Positions 27,490 to 35,317 of a DNA stretch of 35,317 nt are shown piece after piece; positions within the stretch are counted from its first letter, which is position 1, and each line of letters opens with the position of its first letter. A program made the position numbers and the translations under genes. The notes under the pieces are model-generated. The model saw only the letters and a program-made list of their open reading frames with translations. It was not told where the DNA came from and did not search any database. The stretch spans positions 1 to 35,317 of IMG/VR virus record IMGVR_UViG_3300046656_000590. One strand, 5' to 3'. This stretch comes from a virus.

Positions 27490-28005
27490 ATGGAAAAACA
27501 GAAAATTGTTCGGAGAATGGAAGACATCGAGGCCGCAGTAGGCGGAATGAATAAGGCAATGGACCGCACTCCCGAACAGAAAACAGACGCACAACTCGAA
27601 CTAGAAGCTTTTAAAAAGAAATTTCCAGATGCCAAACGCATCGAACCAGCGGTAAGAATCCCCACATCAGGGATTAAACACCCCCATTTTGAAGCTCAAA
27701 GAGAATATCTGACCGAATATGTGGTTGGAGTATTTGAGAGTCAAATAATCAATGGACAGCTTGAATTCTTTCTGACAGGCCTTCCTGGAGATGACTATTG
27801 CAAATGGGTCATCCCTGTCAACAAAACAATCGGTATCCCAAGATTTGTGGCTCAACACATTAACAAGAACTTGTGCTGGAAAGAGATGAAGCCACTTGGA
27901 AGGAACCAAGATCCTTCAGCTTATGAAGATGAAAACATTTTGACGCCTTTTAATAACTTCGAAACGAAAAGACGTGGAACATTCCACCCAATTAACGCAT
28001 ATTAA
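27490..28005 (+). CDS. unknown protein, likely head-tail connection (171 aa)
   Basis: ATG at 27490 with GAGGG upstream. A charged helix (KQKIVRRMEDIEAAVGGM, PEQKTDAQLELEAFKKKF) leads into a mixed segment (HFEAQREYLTEYVVGVFES, QLEFFLTGLPGDDYCKWVI, VNKTIGIPRFVAQHI) and a polar tail. Its stop overlaps the next start (TTAATGAG). Context between capsid and tail genes suggests an assembly or connector role; no family recognised. Confidence 0.55.
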   Translation: MEKQKIVRRMEDIEAAVGGMNKAMDRTPEQKTDAQLELEAFKKKFPDAKRIEPAVRIPTSGIKHPHFEAQREYLTEYVVGVFESQIINGQLEFFLTGLPGDDYCKWVIPVNKTIGIPRFVAQHINKNLCWKEMKPLGRNQDPSAYEDENILTPFNNFETKRRGTFHPINAY

Positions 28006-29096
28006 TGAGTGCAATATCAACAAGTCCAACTCAGCCTTTGGTTACAGAGGTAATCCTTTATGTTCGAAGGATTCTTAAGCAACCAAACCCTCAAGACATC
28101 TCCGATGCAACGATCGGGGATTACCTAAATAGATTCTATGTTTACGATGTCCCGGCTCGAATACAGCTTTTTGATTTAAAAACGCAGTTCAATTTGGAGC
28201 TGACTCCCAATGTTGATCAATATAATGCTCCCATCACATATCTGCCTGGCGGAGCAGTTATTCCTACCTACAATAGCTATCTTACTCCTGCTTATATTGA
28301 TGGATACCAGATTGTGATGCAGCAATCTCACGATCAATGGATGAAGCTTTTCCCCAACAAGGTATTTAACCAGTTTCAGCAGAACGGAACTGGTGTTGCT
28401 GGACCCTATACTTTTACAATCGCTCAGCCGCCAATAGTTCAAGGCCATAGAGACCAAAACCTACAACCACCAGGCAATACTATCAATCCTGGAGGTTTGC
28501 AAGAAGGTCTTCTAATCTCCAACGTGTATGTCACAGCTATAGATGTGAATGGCCATCTAAACGTCGCTCAAGATGATCCCCAGTCTGCCACCTCCGGCAA
28601 CCTGATCCAATACGATCCATTGAACCCAGCAAATGCTCCATCCATCGTAGGAACAGTCAATTACATCACAGGAGCCGTAACGGTAACCTTCCTATACAAT
28701 ATTCCAACTACAAGCCAGATAAACTATCAATGCATACCCTATGCAGCAGGAAGGCCTCAGGCTGTTTTGTTCTATGATAACACATTTACGTTCAGACCCA
28801 TTCCAGATAAGCCCTATGTATTTGCGATAGATGCTTATTACAATCCTGCAGCATTTCTTAACACGACAAATGCTGTTGTGTATCGTTGGATGACAGAATA
28901 TCTTGCCAGAGGAACGGCTAGGAAAATTCTCCAGGACTATGGTGATGTAGAACAGCTGCAACTTTATGAGCCAATGTTTAGAGAGCAAGAAAACTTCGTT
29001 TTACGCAGGACTACGAGACAAAATAGCAACGTAAGAGTCGCCACAATTTATCAGGGACAAACAAGCTATTCTCCAGGAGCATATAATGGCATATAA
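28005..29096 (+). CDS. tail accessory/connector protein (363 aa)
   Basis: The N-terminus (VTEVILYVRRILKQPNPQ, ISDATIGDYLNRFYVYDVPA) is helical and followed by beta-rich parts with YQIVMQQSHDQWMKLFPN, GTVNYITGAVTVTFLYN and PDKPYVFAIDAYYNPAAFL. The C-terminal RWMTEYLARGTARKILQDYGD and EQENFVLRRTTRQNS are helical and basic. Such a protein, after the capsid and before the tail hub, fits the P22 gp4-like or podovirus head-tail adaptor place. Its end overlaps the next gene by 11 bases. Confidence 0.6.
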   Translation: MSAISTSPTQPLVTEVILYVRRILKQPNPQDISDATIGDYLNRFYVYDVPARIQLFDLKTQFNLELTPNVDQYNAPITYLPGGAVIPTYNSYLTPAYIDGYQIVMQQSHDQWMKLFPNKVFNQFQQNGTGVAGPYTFTIAQPPIVQGHRDQNLQPPGNTINPGGLQEGLLISNVYVTAIDVNGHLNVAQDDPQSATSGNLIQYDPLNPANAPSIVGTVNYITGAVTVTFLYNIPTTSQINYQCIPYAAGRPQAVLFYDNTFTFRPIPDKPYVFAIDAYYNPAAFLNTTNAVVYRWMTEYLARGTARKILQDYGDVEQLQLYEPMFREQENFVLRRTTRQNSNVRVATIYQGQTSYSPGAYNGI

Positions 29097-29643
29097 CACT
29101 TTAGTCCCAACAACAGGACATTCTGCCTCCCAAGACTATCAGGCAATGCAAGGTAACTTCGCTCAAATCCAAAACTCTTTCTCTGTTAACCACACGCCTT
29201 TGGCTAGCGGCGGCGGAACTGAGGGGTTCCATACAAAGGTACAGTTCCCAGCAGTTATAAGCGATCCTGGACTGGCCTCCCCACAGTCATCTCTTTACAT
29301 TAAGGCCGTAAGCGGACTGTCTCAGCTTTTCTTCCAAAACGGAGCTCTTGCAGCTAATATCGTTCAACTTACTGGGAATGCTGTTCTCACTGCATCAGAA
29401 TATACGATTGTGACCCCTTGGGGATTAATCCTAAAGTTTGGGATAGGATCAGCCTCAAATGCGGGAGATGTAAATAACTTTGCGGTGGCATTTCCAAATT
29501 CTGGAATCGGAGTAATGATAACCCCTCGACATGCTGGAGCTTTGTCTAGCGCTGTGACAGGTCCATCAACCACACAATTTACTGGTTGGCTGCAGGCTGG
29601 TCCAGGAAGTCAAGCGGTTTATTATTTTGCTTGGGGGACTTAA
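29086..29643 (+). CDS. small fibre-like tail protein (185 aa)
   Basis: N-terminus ASQDYQAMQGNFAQIQNSFSVNH is a helical attachment-like part seen in fibre proteins; then GTEGFHTKVQFP. The last ~70 residues (EYTIVTPWGLILKFGIG, NNFAVAFPNSGIGVMITP, TGWLQAGPGSQAVYYFAWG) are a beta-rich head resembling the gp53-like C-terminal head of many phage fibres (G-L-I-[IL]-[KQ]-[FW]-G ... AFPN). A short single-head fibre or a hub cap is likely. Coupled to genes on both sides by overlaps. Confidence 0.65.
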   Translation: MAYNTLVPTTGHSASQDYQAMQGNFAQIQNSFSVNHTPLASGGGTEGFHTKVQFPAVISDPGLASPQSSLYIKAVSGLSQLFFQNGALAANIVQLTGNAVLTASEYTIVTPWGLILKFGIGSASNAGDVNNFAVAFPNSGIGVMITPRHAGALSSAVTGPSTTQFTGWLQAGPGSQAVYYFAWGT

Positions 29644-32186
29644 TGACGGCTCCAAGTCGTTTGGTTATAAGTGAAATACTTGGAGGCCAACAAACTTATG
29701 AAAAACCATTTTTCATAAATAACGACTCGTTTCCTACGCTCCAGAACGCAATCTGTTGGAGAAAAAGCATCAGGAAAAAGCAGGGATCTAGCTTTTTAGG
29801 TCAGCTCCAAAGGCAAATAGGAACAACAGGCGCTAGCCCATTCACAGCCACCATTTCTCCCGTTCCTATAGCTCATGGGACTTCTCAGTTTTTAATCGGA
29901 ACAGTTGTCCTGGTTGATGGAGACATCACAGGTGGGGCAATCGCTACATTGACAAGTAGCAATGGGTCCTATTCTGGCACGCTGAATAGGACCACCGGAG
30001 CTTTAAGTATCACCATCCCTGCTATAGCGCCCACCGCAGTCTATTATCAGCCTGGACTCCCCGTCATGGGGATAGAGCAGTTCGAGTCAGATAAAAGCGC
30101 CAATACTCAAATTGACTTCCCAATAAACGTATTCTTCGATCAAACCTACTCATATCAATTTAATGGGACGAATTTCTACGACGTCTCTTTCTATAAGGGG
30201 ACAAACAATCCAGTCTATTGGACTGGACAGAATTTCCAGCAGTTTGACTCCACGAACTATTTCAGGGCCATGTTTGTCACGAATAACAAGCCAGGAATGC
30301 AGTTTGAGCCGATAACAAATATCACTGTTGGAGCAACCACAAGCATAACCACTTCCACCAACCCAGACGGTCTAGTTACTGGTGACTATGTTTTCTTTAA
30401 TGAAATAACCGGGGCTGACGCCAACCTTCTGAATGGACAGTCAGCTCAAATCACAGTCACTGGAGCCAATACTTTTACTGTGCCTATCAACACTGTAGGC
30501 AAAGTTATAAATAGCAATGGAATCTTCCAACTGATGACAGCTATTTCTCCTTCAGGAACTGGAGATGGTATACGTTGGTATGACGGCGATCCAAGTGGAG
30601 TCAGCGGTTTGGGTTGGGTCAATTTCGCACCTCCATTAGACAATTTACAAAGCACCTCTACCACATATCTGATGGGGGCTAGGATCATAGTTCCATTTGG
30701 CAATCGTCTGTTGGCCATTGGAACCTATGAAGACACGAGCGCAAACGCTTCAAGTCCTCGTTATTTTGGAAATAGGATCAGATTCTGTGAAGTAACAGCC
30801 ACTCCTTTTTACTCAAACCCAATTCCAAGTACTCTTCCTCCAGGAACCTTTAATGCCAATGCTTGGATGTCGAACATTCAGGGCTTTGGTGGTTTCATAG
30901 ATCTAGACACAACAGAGCGCATTATAAGCGCAGCTGTCACACAAGGATCTCTCATATTAGGCCTGGAGACCGAGCAAAGAAGACTGAATAATACAGGCAT
31001 AGAAACAGATCCTTTCACAGTCCAAGTGATTAACCCAGAATATGGGACAGCCGGAACGCACGCAATCATACCCATGGATAAAGGGATTTTGGGAGTGGGT
31101 GAATACGGCCTCCTAATGACAAGTAGCTATGATTCAAGAAGGTTTGATGAAAAGATAATCGATCAGGTCTTTCAAATAGATCAGGCTAATAATGGATATG
31201 AACGTATCTGTGCTGCCAGAGATTTTGTAAATGAAGTGGTTTACTTCACTTACTACAGCGATGGGGCAAACGCAAACAATACTTTCCCCGATACAACTAT
31301 CGTTTTCAATTATAGAGAAGGGAGCTTTGGTCTTTGGCATGAAACATTCACTACTTATGGTACTTATAAAAATTCAACCACCCAGGCTTGGCAGAATTAC
31401 TTCACTCCATGGGAAAACTGGAATATAAACTGGGAAGATCTGGGAGCTGACCGCTTTTCCAAGCCATTTGTGGCCGGAGGGACCCCACAAGGCTATGTGA
31501 TGTTGAAATGGGATGAAGACTCGTTTAACGACCCTTCTATATTCATTCAGGGCATAGTCAACAATGGCGACGGAACATACACAATTACCTCTCCAAATCA
31601 TAATCTGGATGATGGCGACTTTATTGGGTTTTGGTCTGGTCCACCAAGCAATACATCGATCATGCCTGTATTTAATGGCAGTGTTGACTCCGTTCTTTCA
31701 ATCAATCAGTTTGTTGTTTCTTTCCCCGCTGGAGCAACACCAGGAAGCATCGTCCCAGGGATATGGCAGATATCTATGATCGATCTTCTGGATATTTGGA
31801 CTAAACAGTTCCAATTTGCATGGTCGATGAACAAAAAAACTCGTATTGGTTCTCAAAAGTATTTCCTGGACACGACCACTCTCGGTGAGTTTACAGTGAA
31901 CATCTATGGATCTCAGTCTGATGTTTCTTTAAACAACCCTAACTCAGCATCAATCATATCTTCAAACATAGTTCGTACACGCCCAGACAACTCTCTAGGG
32001 TTGAATGATAATGCTTCATCTCAAGACCAAATTTGGCATAGGATACCTACGTCTGCTATTGGAGATACAGTTCAATTAGAGTTTACATTTAGTAAAGACC
32101 AAATGTTGGATGTGAATATCTCAACATCTCCATGGGTTCTTTACTCGACTATTTTAGACCTTTATCCGTCAAGGACATTGGCATGA
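29643..32186 (+). CDS. large tail hub/nozzle-like protein (847 aa)
   Basis: I chose ATG 29643 (MTAPSRLV), which overlaps the previous stop and has GGGGG upstream; the frame runs back to 29586. N-terminus INNDSFPTLQNAICWRKSI resembles portal-side hub proteins. FCCH-like modules lie at TTSITTSTNPDGLVTGDYVF and at YTITSPNHNLDDGDFIGF, and a TATLTSSNGSYSGTLNRTTG module at about residue 100. The remainder is beta-propeller-like (GGFIDLDTTERIISAAVTQG, GILGVGEYGLLMTSSYDSRR). Position and size match P22 gp10-like packaged-DNA stabilisation/hub proteins, but the resemblance is general. Confidence 0.6.
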   Translation: MTAPSRLVISEILGGQQTYEKPFFINNDSFPTLQNAICWRKSIRKKQGSSFLGQLQRQIGTTGASPFTATISPVPIAHGTSQFLIGTVVLVDGDITGGAIATLTSSNGSYSGTLNRTTGALSITIPAIAPTAVYYQPGLPVMGIEQFESDKSANTQIDFPINVFFDQTYSYQFNGTNFYDVSFYKGTNNPVYWTGQNFQQFDSTNYFRAMFVTNNKPGMQFEPITNITVGATTSITTSTNPDGLVTGDYVFFNEITGADANLLNGQSAQITVTGANTFTVPINTVGKVINSNGIFQLMTAISPSGTGDGIRWYDGDPSGVSGLGWVNFAPPLDNLQSTSTTYLMGARIIVPFGNRLLAIGTYEDTSANASSPRYFGNRIRFCEVTATPFYSNPIPSTLPPGTFNANAWMSNIQGFGGFIDLDTTERIISAAVTQGSLILGLETEQRRLNNTGIETDPFTVQVINPEYGTAGTHAIIPMDKGILGVGEYGLLMTSSYDSRRFDEKIIDQVFQIDQANNGYERICAARDFVNEVVYFTYYSDGANANNTFPDTTIVFNYREGSFGLWHETFTTYGTYKNSTTQAWQNYFTPWENWNINWEDLGADRFSKPFVAGGTPQGYVMLKWDEDSFNDPSIFIQGIVNNGDGTYTITSPNHNLDDGDFIGFWSGPPSNTSIMPVFNGSVDSVLSINQFVVSFPAGATPGSIVPGIWQISMIDLLDIWTKQFQFAWSMNKKTRIGSQKYFLDTTTLGEFTVNIYGSQSDVSLNNPNSASIISSNIVRTRPDNSLGLNDNASSQDQIWHRIPTSAIGDTVQLEFTFSKDQMLDVNISTSPWVLYSTILDLYPSRTLA

Positions 32187-32668
32187 CTTCTCCTTTTGTG
32201 CCGACTTATAGGCAGTTTCCTACAGACGATGCTCGCAATCTTGAAAGACAGCTCACCAATTTTCATTTGCAAACAAATACCGCTGTAAACCAAAGAACCA
32301 TTGGGAATTTTGAACTGTATTCCCCGCCAGTGGCTGCGCCGAGCAATGCTCCAGCTCCTTCTATTCCTGACGGAGAAAGATGGTTCCCCGCAACAGGACA
32401 GACACGTTTAAGAGATGGGCATAGATTGGTTGTACAGGTAAGCGATTCTGTACTGACAGTCATTCATAACATCACTGTAATCAACTTGGTGACCCGCCTT
32501 TATGGTACTTTCTTTGATGGTACCTTATGGCAGACTCTTCCTTATGTTGATGTTGTAGCAGCAGCTAATCAGATTAAACTCAGTGTTTCATCAACGCAAA
32601 TCATCGTTACCAAAGGAGCTGGTGCTCCTTCGATTTCCTCAGGCGTGGTAGTGTTAGAATTTGTGTGA
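32183..32668 (+). CDS. tail protein, conserved phage family (161 aa)
   Basis: I chose ATG 32183 (MTSPFVPTY), which overlaps the previous stop (ATGA). The N-terminus PFVPTYRQFPTDDARNLERQL-NFHLQTNTAVNQRTIGNFELY has the P-x-Y-R-x-x-P-x-D-x-x-x-L ... VN-R-I-G-x-Y-x-L form seen in a widespread family of podovirus-type tail proteins. Then ERWFPATGQTRLRDGHRLVV and a beta-rich end. Role: probably tail completion or a needle-like part. Confidence 0.65.
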   Translation: MTSPFVPTYRQFPTDDARNLERQLTNFHLQTNTAVNQRTIGNFELYSPPVAAPSNAPAPSIPDGERWFPATGQTRLRDGHRLVVQVSDSVLTVIHNITVINLVTRLYGTFFDGTLWQTLPYVDVVAAANQIKLSVSSTQIIVTKGAGAPSISSGVVVLEFV

Positions 32669-32748
32669 TTCAAACGTCCAATTTCCTTTTTACATAAATA
32701 TTAAGTAAATATTTCATATGGTGGTATAGTGAAAAGAAAAGGTGATCT
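32669..32748 (+). promoter_or_regulatory. AT-rich gap with -10-like TATAGT
   Basis: The gap before the ejection genes has a TATAGT box about 25 bases ahead of the ribosome site and an AAATATT...AATATTT dyad. No convincing -35. It is the only sizeable gap in the tail block, so a new transcription start is plausible. Confidence 0.3.
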
Positions 32749-33291
32749 ATGCCAAAAGGATTCGATATGCTTCAGTTCCCTACTCGAGGGGGACAATCAG
32801 CAAACATCTATAATCAGCTCGCCGGAGGACTCTCTGCCGGACTTCCGGATATCTTGCAGCAGCTTCTTCTTTCGGCTCAAGGACAACCTGCAGGATTTGA
32901 AGATCAAGAAAAATATGCAATGGACCTGTTTCAACAAAAAATAGCCCCACAAATAGCCCAAAGATACGCAGGAAGCGGGATCAGCGGCTCTTCTGGTATG
33001 CAGAATGCTCTTGCAGGAGCTGGAGGAAATTTAGCCCAATCATTAAAGGCCCAGAGAAGCGATCTGATGCAGCAAAGCATGAAAGACGTTCTCTCTTTGG
33101 GCGAGCTCCTTTTAGGAAGACCTGATGTTGAGAATGTTTTCCAGAAGAAAAAATCTGGATTTTGGGATCAGCTTTTAGGAATAGGCGCCCCACTTATCGG
33201 TGCTGGTATTGGTGGTCTTTTTGGAGGTCCTATGGGAGGTTTGGGTGGAGCGCAAATAGGAAGTGCATTTGGTCAGTCATTTTTAGGATAA
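32749..33291 (+). CDS. probable ejection protein, glycine-zipper end (180 aa)
   Basis: The middle is a helical Gln/Ala/Ser-rich stretch (SGSSGMQNALAGAGGNLAQSL, AQRSDLMQQSMKDVLSLGELL). The last ~45 residues are a glycine zipper (GIGAPLIGAGIGGLFGGPMGG, LGGAQIGSAFGQSFLG) typical of proteins that insert in membranes. It is the first of three such genes after the tail block, like the gp7/gp20/gp16 ejection set of P22. AGGTGATCT is the ribosome site. Named by context, not by family match. Confidence 0.55.
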   Translation: MPKGFDMLQFPTRGGQSANIYNQLAGGLSAGLPDILQQLLLSAQGQPAGFEDQEKYAMDLFQQKIAPQIAQRYAGSGISGSSGMQNALAGAGGNLAQSLKAQRSDLMQQSMKDVLSLGELLLGRPDVENVFQKKKSGFWDQLLGIGAPLIGAGIGGLFGGPMGGLGGAQIGSAFGQSFLG

Positions 33292-33300
33292 AGGGAAGTT

Positions 33301-34086
33301 ATGGTTCAAATTTTACAAAGAGATCCAGGTCCTGCTGAAAGATTCTTAGGTGGTCTACAACAGTCGTTGCCAGCAATTTCAGATCTACTCATGTCTCATC
33401 AAAAGCAAAAACAACAACAAAGTCTCATTCAGAGTATTTTGGGAGGACCCCAGAGACAAGAAGGGTTTGATCAAATGCTCGGTATGGATCAGGAAGCGGC
33501 CCCAAGAGAATTAGAGCTTACTCCGGAAAAGATTATAGCAGCATCTCAGATAGATCCTCAAATGGCAGCGACAATGAGCCGACTGTTCCAAGGCCAAGAA
33601 AAAGAGAGAATGAATAAACAGAAGCTCGCAGCAGAAAATAAGGTTGGACAAGAGTCTTTTAATAGAATGTCAGAATTGCTTCGCAAAGGTAACTTGGGTC
33701 TCGGATCCGAACTAAAAGGCAAAGCTTTTGGTGGGGAGACAGCAGAAGATGTAGGCGAGTTTTCTTCCCTGTCAGGAGCCCTAGAAAGTATGTTGGTTGA
33801 TAGAGTAAGCCGAGGAACCCTTTCTAACGCACGCTTCAAATACATTACAGAAACGCTGCTTCCAAAACCAACTGATAGACAAGCTACAATCAAAGGTAAA
33901 ATGAAGGCGTTGGCTCGCGAGCTTAATCTGGATCCATCTGTTCTTTTGGGCAAATCAAAATTGGAGAAAGGTGATGGAGATGGCTTTGTTATGATGAGAG
34001 ATCCGAGTGGAGTAGTTAGGAGGATCCCCAAAAACAAAGCGATTGCTGCTCAAAGAGCCGGAGGAAAGTTGATCAATGAGCGCTAA
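33301..34086 (+). CDS. probable ejection protein (261 aa)
   Basis: Helical and Gln-rich N-terminus (FLGGLQQSLPAISDLLMSHQ, KQKQQQSLIQSIL), a charged middle with ERMNKQKLAAENKVGQ, and a last ~35 residues with GFVMMRDPSGVVRRIPKNKAI, AQRAGGKLI. The R-D-P-x-G-x-x-R-x-I-P form near the C-terminus recurs in presumed internal virion proteins. It overlaps the next gene by 11 bases. Function by context. Confidence 0.55.
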   Translation: MVQILQRDPGPAERFLGGLQQSLPAISDLLMSHQKQKQQQSLIQSILGGPQRQEGFDQMLGMDQEAAPRELELTPEKIIAASQIDPQMAATMSRLFQGQEKERMNKQKLAAENKVGQESFNRMSELLRKGNLGLGSELKGKAFGGETAEDVGEFSSLSGALESMLVDRVSRGTLSNARFKYITETLLPKPTDRQATIKGKMKALARELNLDPSVLLGKSKLEKGDGDGFVMMRDPSGVVRRIPKNKAIAAQRAGGKLINER

Positions 34087-35317
34087 TTTCAACTGGGACC
34101 AATTTGATTCTGTTTCTCAAGAGAAACCAGTACAGGAAAGTAGTGAGTTTAATTGGGACCAATTCGAGGAAGCGCCGTCAAAAGTTGCAAGAGCCAAAAG
34201 AGAAGTTGGAAGGGCTGGGAAGACAATTGGATCTACATTACTTGGCATGCCAGGAGATGTAGCCCAATCGATTCAGAATATCCCTAAATATTTATCCGAG
34301 AAACTAACCGGCAGAGAGACTCCGAAAGAAGTTTCGAGCATATTAAGGGCTTTGGGCCCATTTGCCGGTCTCCCTACAAGCCAAGAGGTTTCTGGCGGAG
34401 TAGAACAGGTTTTACCTTCTTTAGCTCCAAAAGATGAACAAGAAAGAGAGCAGGAAGAGAATCTATCTCTATTAACTTCCTTACTAGTCCCATCTCCTGG
34501 AGGAAAAGGAAAGGCTGTTCAGAAATTTACAGACCCTAAGACTCTTGATAAGCTTTATAAAGCCGGAAAAGCCATGGGGCTTTCTCCTAAACAGCTAACA
34601 CCTTTATTTCAAGGTCCATTAAAAACACAAGCAGCTCTGAAAATCGGTGGCAAATCAAAAGGTTTGGAAAAGGCTATTGCTCTTTCTGGAGAAGCCTTAT
34701 CTGATCTATACACAAAGCTTGGAGAAAAGGCAGCTAAGCTACCAAGGCTTTCTGAGCAAACGACCGAAAACATGGTTGATAAGTTTACTAAAATAAGAAG
34801 TCAACTTGGAAAGACAATTCAGCCGTCTCCTGACAAACAGGCGGCCATTCACTTTATAGAGAATGCCATTGAGAAGATTAACAATTCAGGAGCGACGCCG
34901 GAAGAGTTGGTGAACTTTTATCAAGATATAAACAGCGCGATCAATTGGAATGCTATAAAGAACGGAAGAAAAGTGTTGGGAAATTTAAAAAAACCAGTTC
35001 TCGAAGCACTGAAAGAAGCGAGCCCAAAAATTGCGAGAGAATTTGAAAATACCAACGCTTTGTATTCAAAATACAAAAATTTCGAAAAAATGGTTGGCCC
35101 TTCTAAATTAGGGGATTTCATTGAATTTGGAAAATGGTCCGGACTCCTTGCTGGCCTCGTTTCAGGAAATGTAAAAAAAACCCTCGGAGCAGCTGTAGGT
35201 GTGTCAGTAGCTCCTAAAATCTCAGAGCAATTATTAACAAATCCAAAATGGCAATCCCTCACGAAAAGGATTCTTCATAGTATTAAGGAAGGAAGTAAGC
35301 CAGCTGCTTTTAAAGCA
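34076..35317 (+). CDS. presumed ejection protein, open at the right edge (414+ aa)
   Basis: ATG at 34076, 11 bases inside the previous gene. Residues 5-10 and 25-30 both read FNWDQF; then a helical, Lys/Gly-rich middle (LGMPGDVAQSIQNIPKYL, KGKAVQKFTDPKTLDKLY, AKAMGLSPKQLTPLFQGPLK), NAINGATPEELVNFYQDI and a glycine/Ala membrane-like end (GKWSGLLAGLVSGNVKKTLG, AAVGVSVAP). No stop occurs before the edge. If the window is closed by its 7-base overlap, the frame runs 27 codons further and ends DIDWDEFTED, giving 441 residues. A DNA-ejection role is inferred from position. Confidence 0.65.
   Translation, partial: MSANFNWDQFDSVSQEKPVQESSEFNWDQFEEAPSKVARAKREVGRAGKTIGSTLLGMPGDVAQSIQNIPKYLSEKLTGRETPKEVSSILRALGPFAGLPTSQEVSGGVEQVLPSLAPKDEQEREQEENLSLLTSLLVPSPGGKGKAVQKFTDPKTLDKLYKAGKAMGLSPKQLTPLFQGPLKTQAALKIGGKSKGLEKAIALSGEALSDLYTKLGEKAAKLPRLSEQTTENMVDKFTKIRSQLGKTIQPSPDKQAAIHFIENAIEKINNSGATPEELVNFYQDINSAINWNAIKNGRKVLGNLKKPVLEALKEASPKIAREFENTNALYSKYKNFEKMVGPSKLGDFIEFGKWSGLLAGLVSGNVKKTLGAAVGVSVAPKISEQLLTNPKWQSLTKRILHSIKEGSKPAAFKA

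Noticed and set aside
33558-34037. 159-codon minus-strand frame opposite an ejection gene
   Set aside because: No ribosome site, low complexity, wholly inside a supported plus-strand gene.

Overview
The window reads as a nearly complete genome of a short-tailed (podovirus-like) double-stranded DNA phage, probably circular or circularly permuted. It carries a terminase pair, a P22-type portal, a scaffold, an N4-gp56-type major capsid protein, head-tail connector and tail-hub proteins and presumed ejection proteins. There is no tape measure, sheath or tail-tube gene. The last 7 bases repeat the first 7, and collapsing them joins the reading frame open at the right end to a C-terminal fragment at the left end. 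Both pieces carry an N/D-W-D-Q/E-F motif. The host cannot be named from sequence; a lipobox peptide and the podovirus layout favour a Gram-negative host.

Layout. 0.1-1.2 kb (minus): three small membrane proteins, two of them Cys-rich and alike, and a Rha-like regulator. 1.3-8.4 kb (plus): six tandem genes for surface fibres or adhesins built from shared N-terminal modules and beta-strand repeats but ending in different heads (tip domains, a polyglycine-rich domain, a C1q-like domain). 8.4-9.8 kb: small proteins, including a 40-aa lipoprotein overlapping a one-helix membrane protein. 9.9-11.1 kb (minus): a HTH repressor-like protein, a RusA resolvase and companions, ending at a terminator. 11.2-13.4 kb (plus): a RecB-like nuclease and a RecT annealase. 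13.3-16.1 kb (minus): a replication operon led by a winged-helix initiator whose linker-coding DNA holds three 23-bp-spaced iterons beside a purine/pyrimidine tract, as in the lambda O/ori arrangement. An HNH endonuclease follows, ending in a duplicated scrap of the initiator gene. 16.1-16.4 kb: a control region with a promoter, a dyad and two terminator-like hairpins.

16.7-34+ kb (plus) is the packaging and virion block: TerS, TerL, an HNH insertion, portal, eight very small genes, scaffold, capsid, connector/tail proteins and three probable ejection proteins. Two minus-strand cassettes interrupt it: a zinc-binding/coiled-coil pair at 19.2-19.6 kb, and at 23.85-24.64 kb an unknown gene, a DUF551-like gene and a type II tRNA-like gene abutting that gene's stop codon.

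How the parts work together: the initiator and origin would start replication through host enzymes (no polymerase gene is visible). The nuclease, RecT and RusA form a recombination set that could make or resolve concatemers for TerS/TerL to package through the portal. Divergent early operons around 11.1 kb and the 16.1 kb control region are the likely switch points. No integrase and no recognisable endolysin were found. Function calls are by eye from motifs and gene order; no database search was possible.
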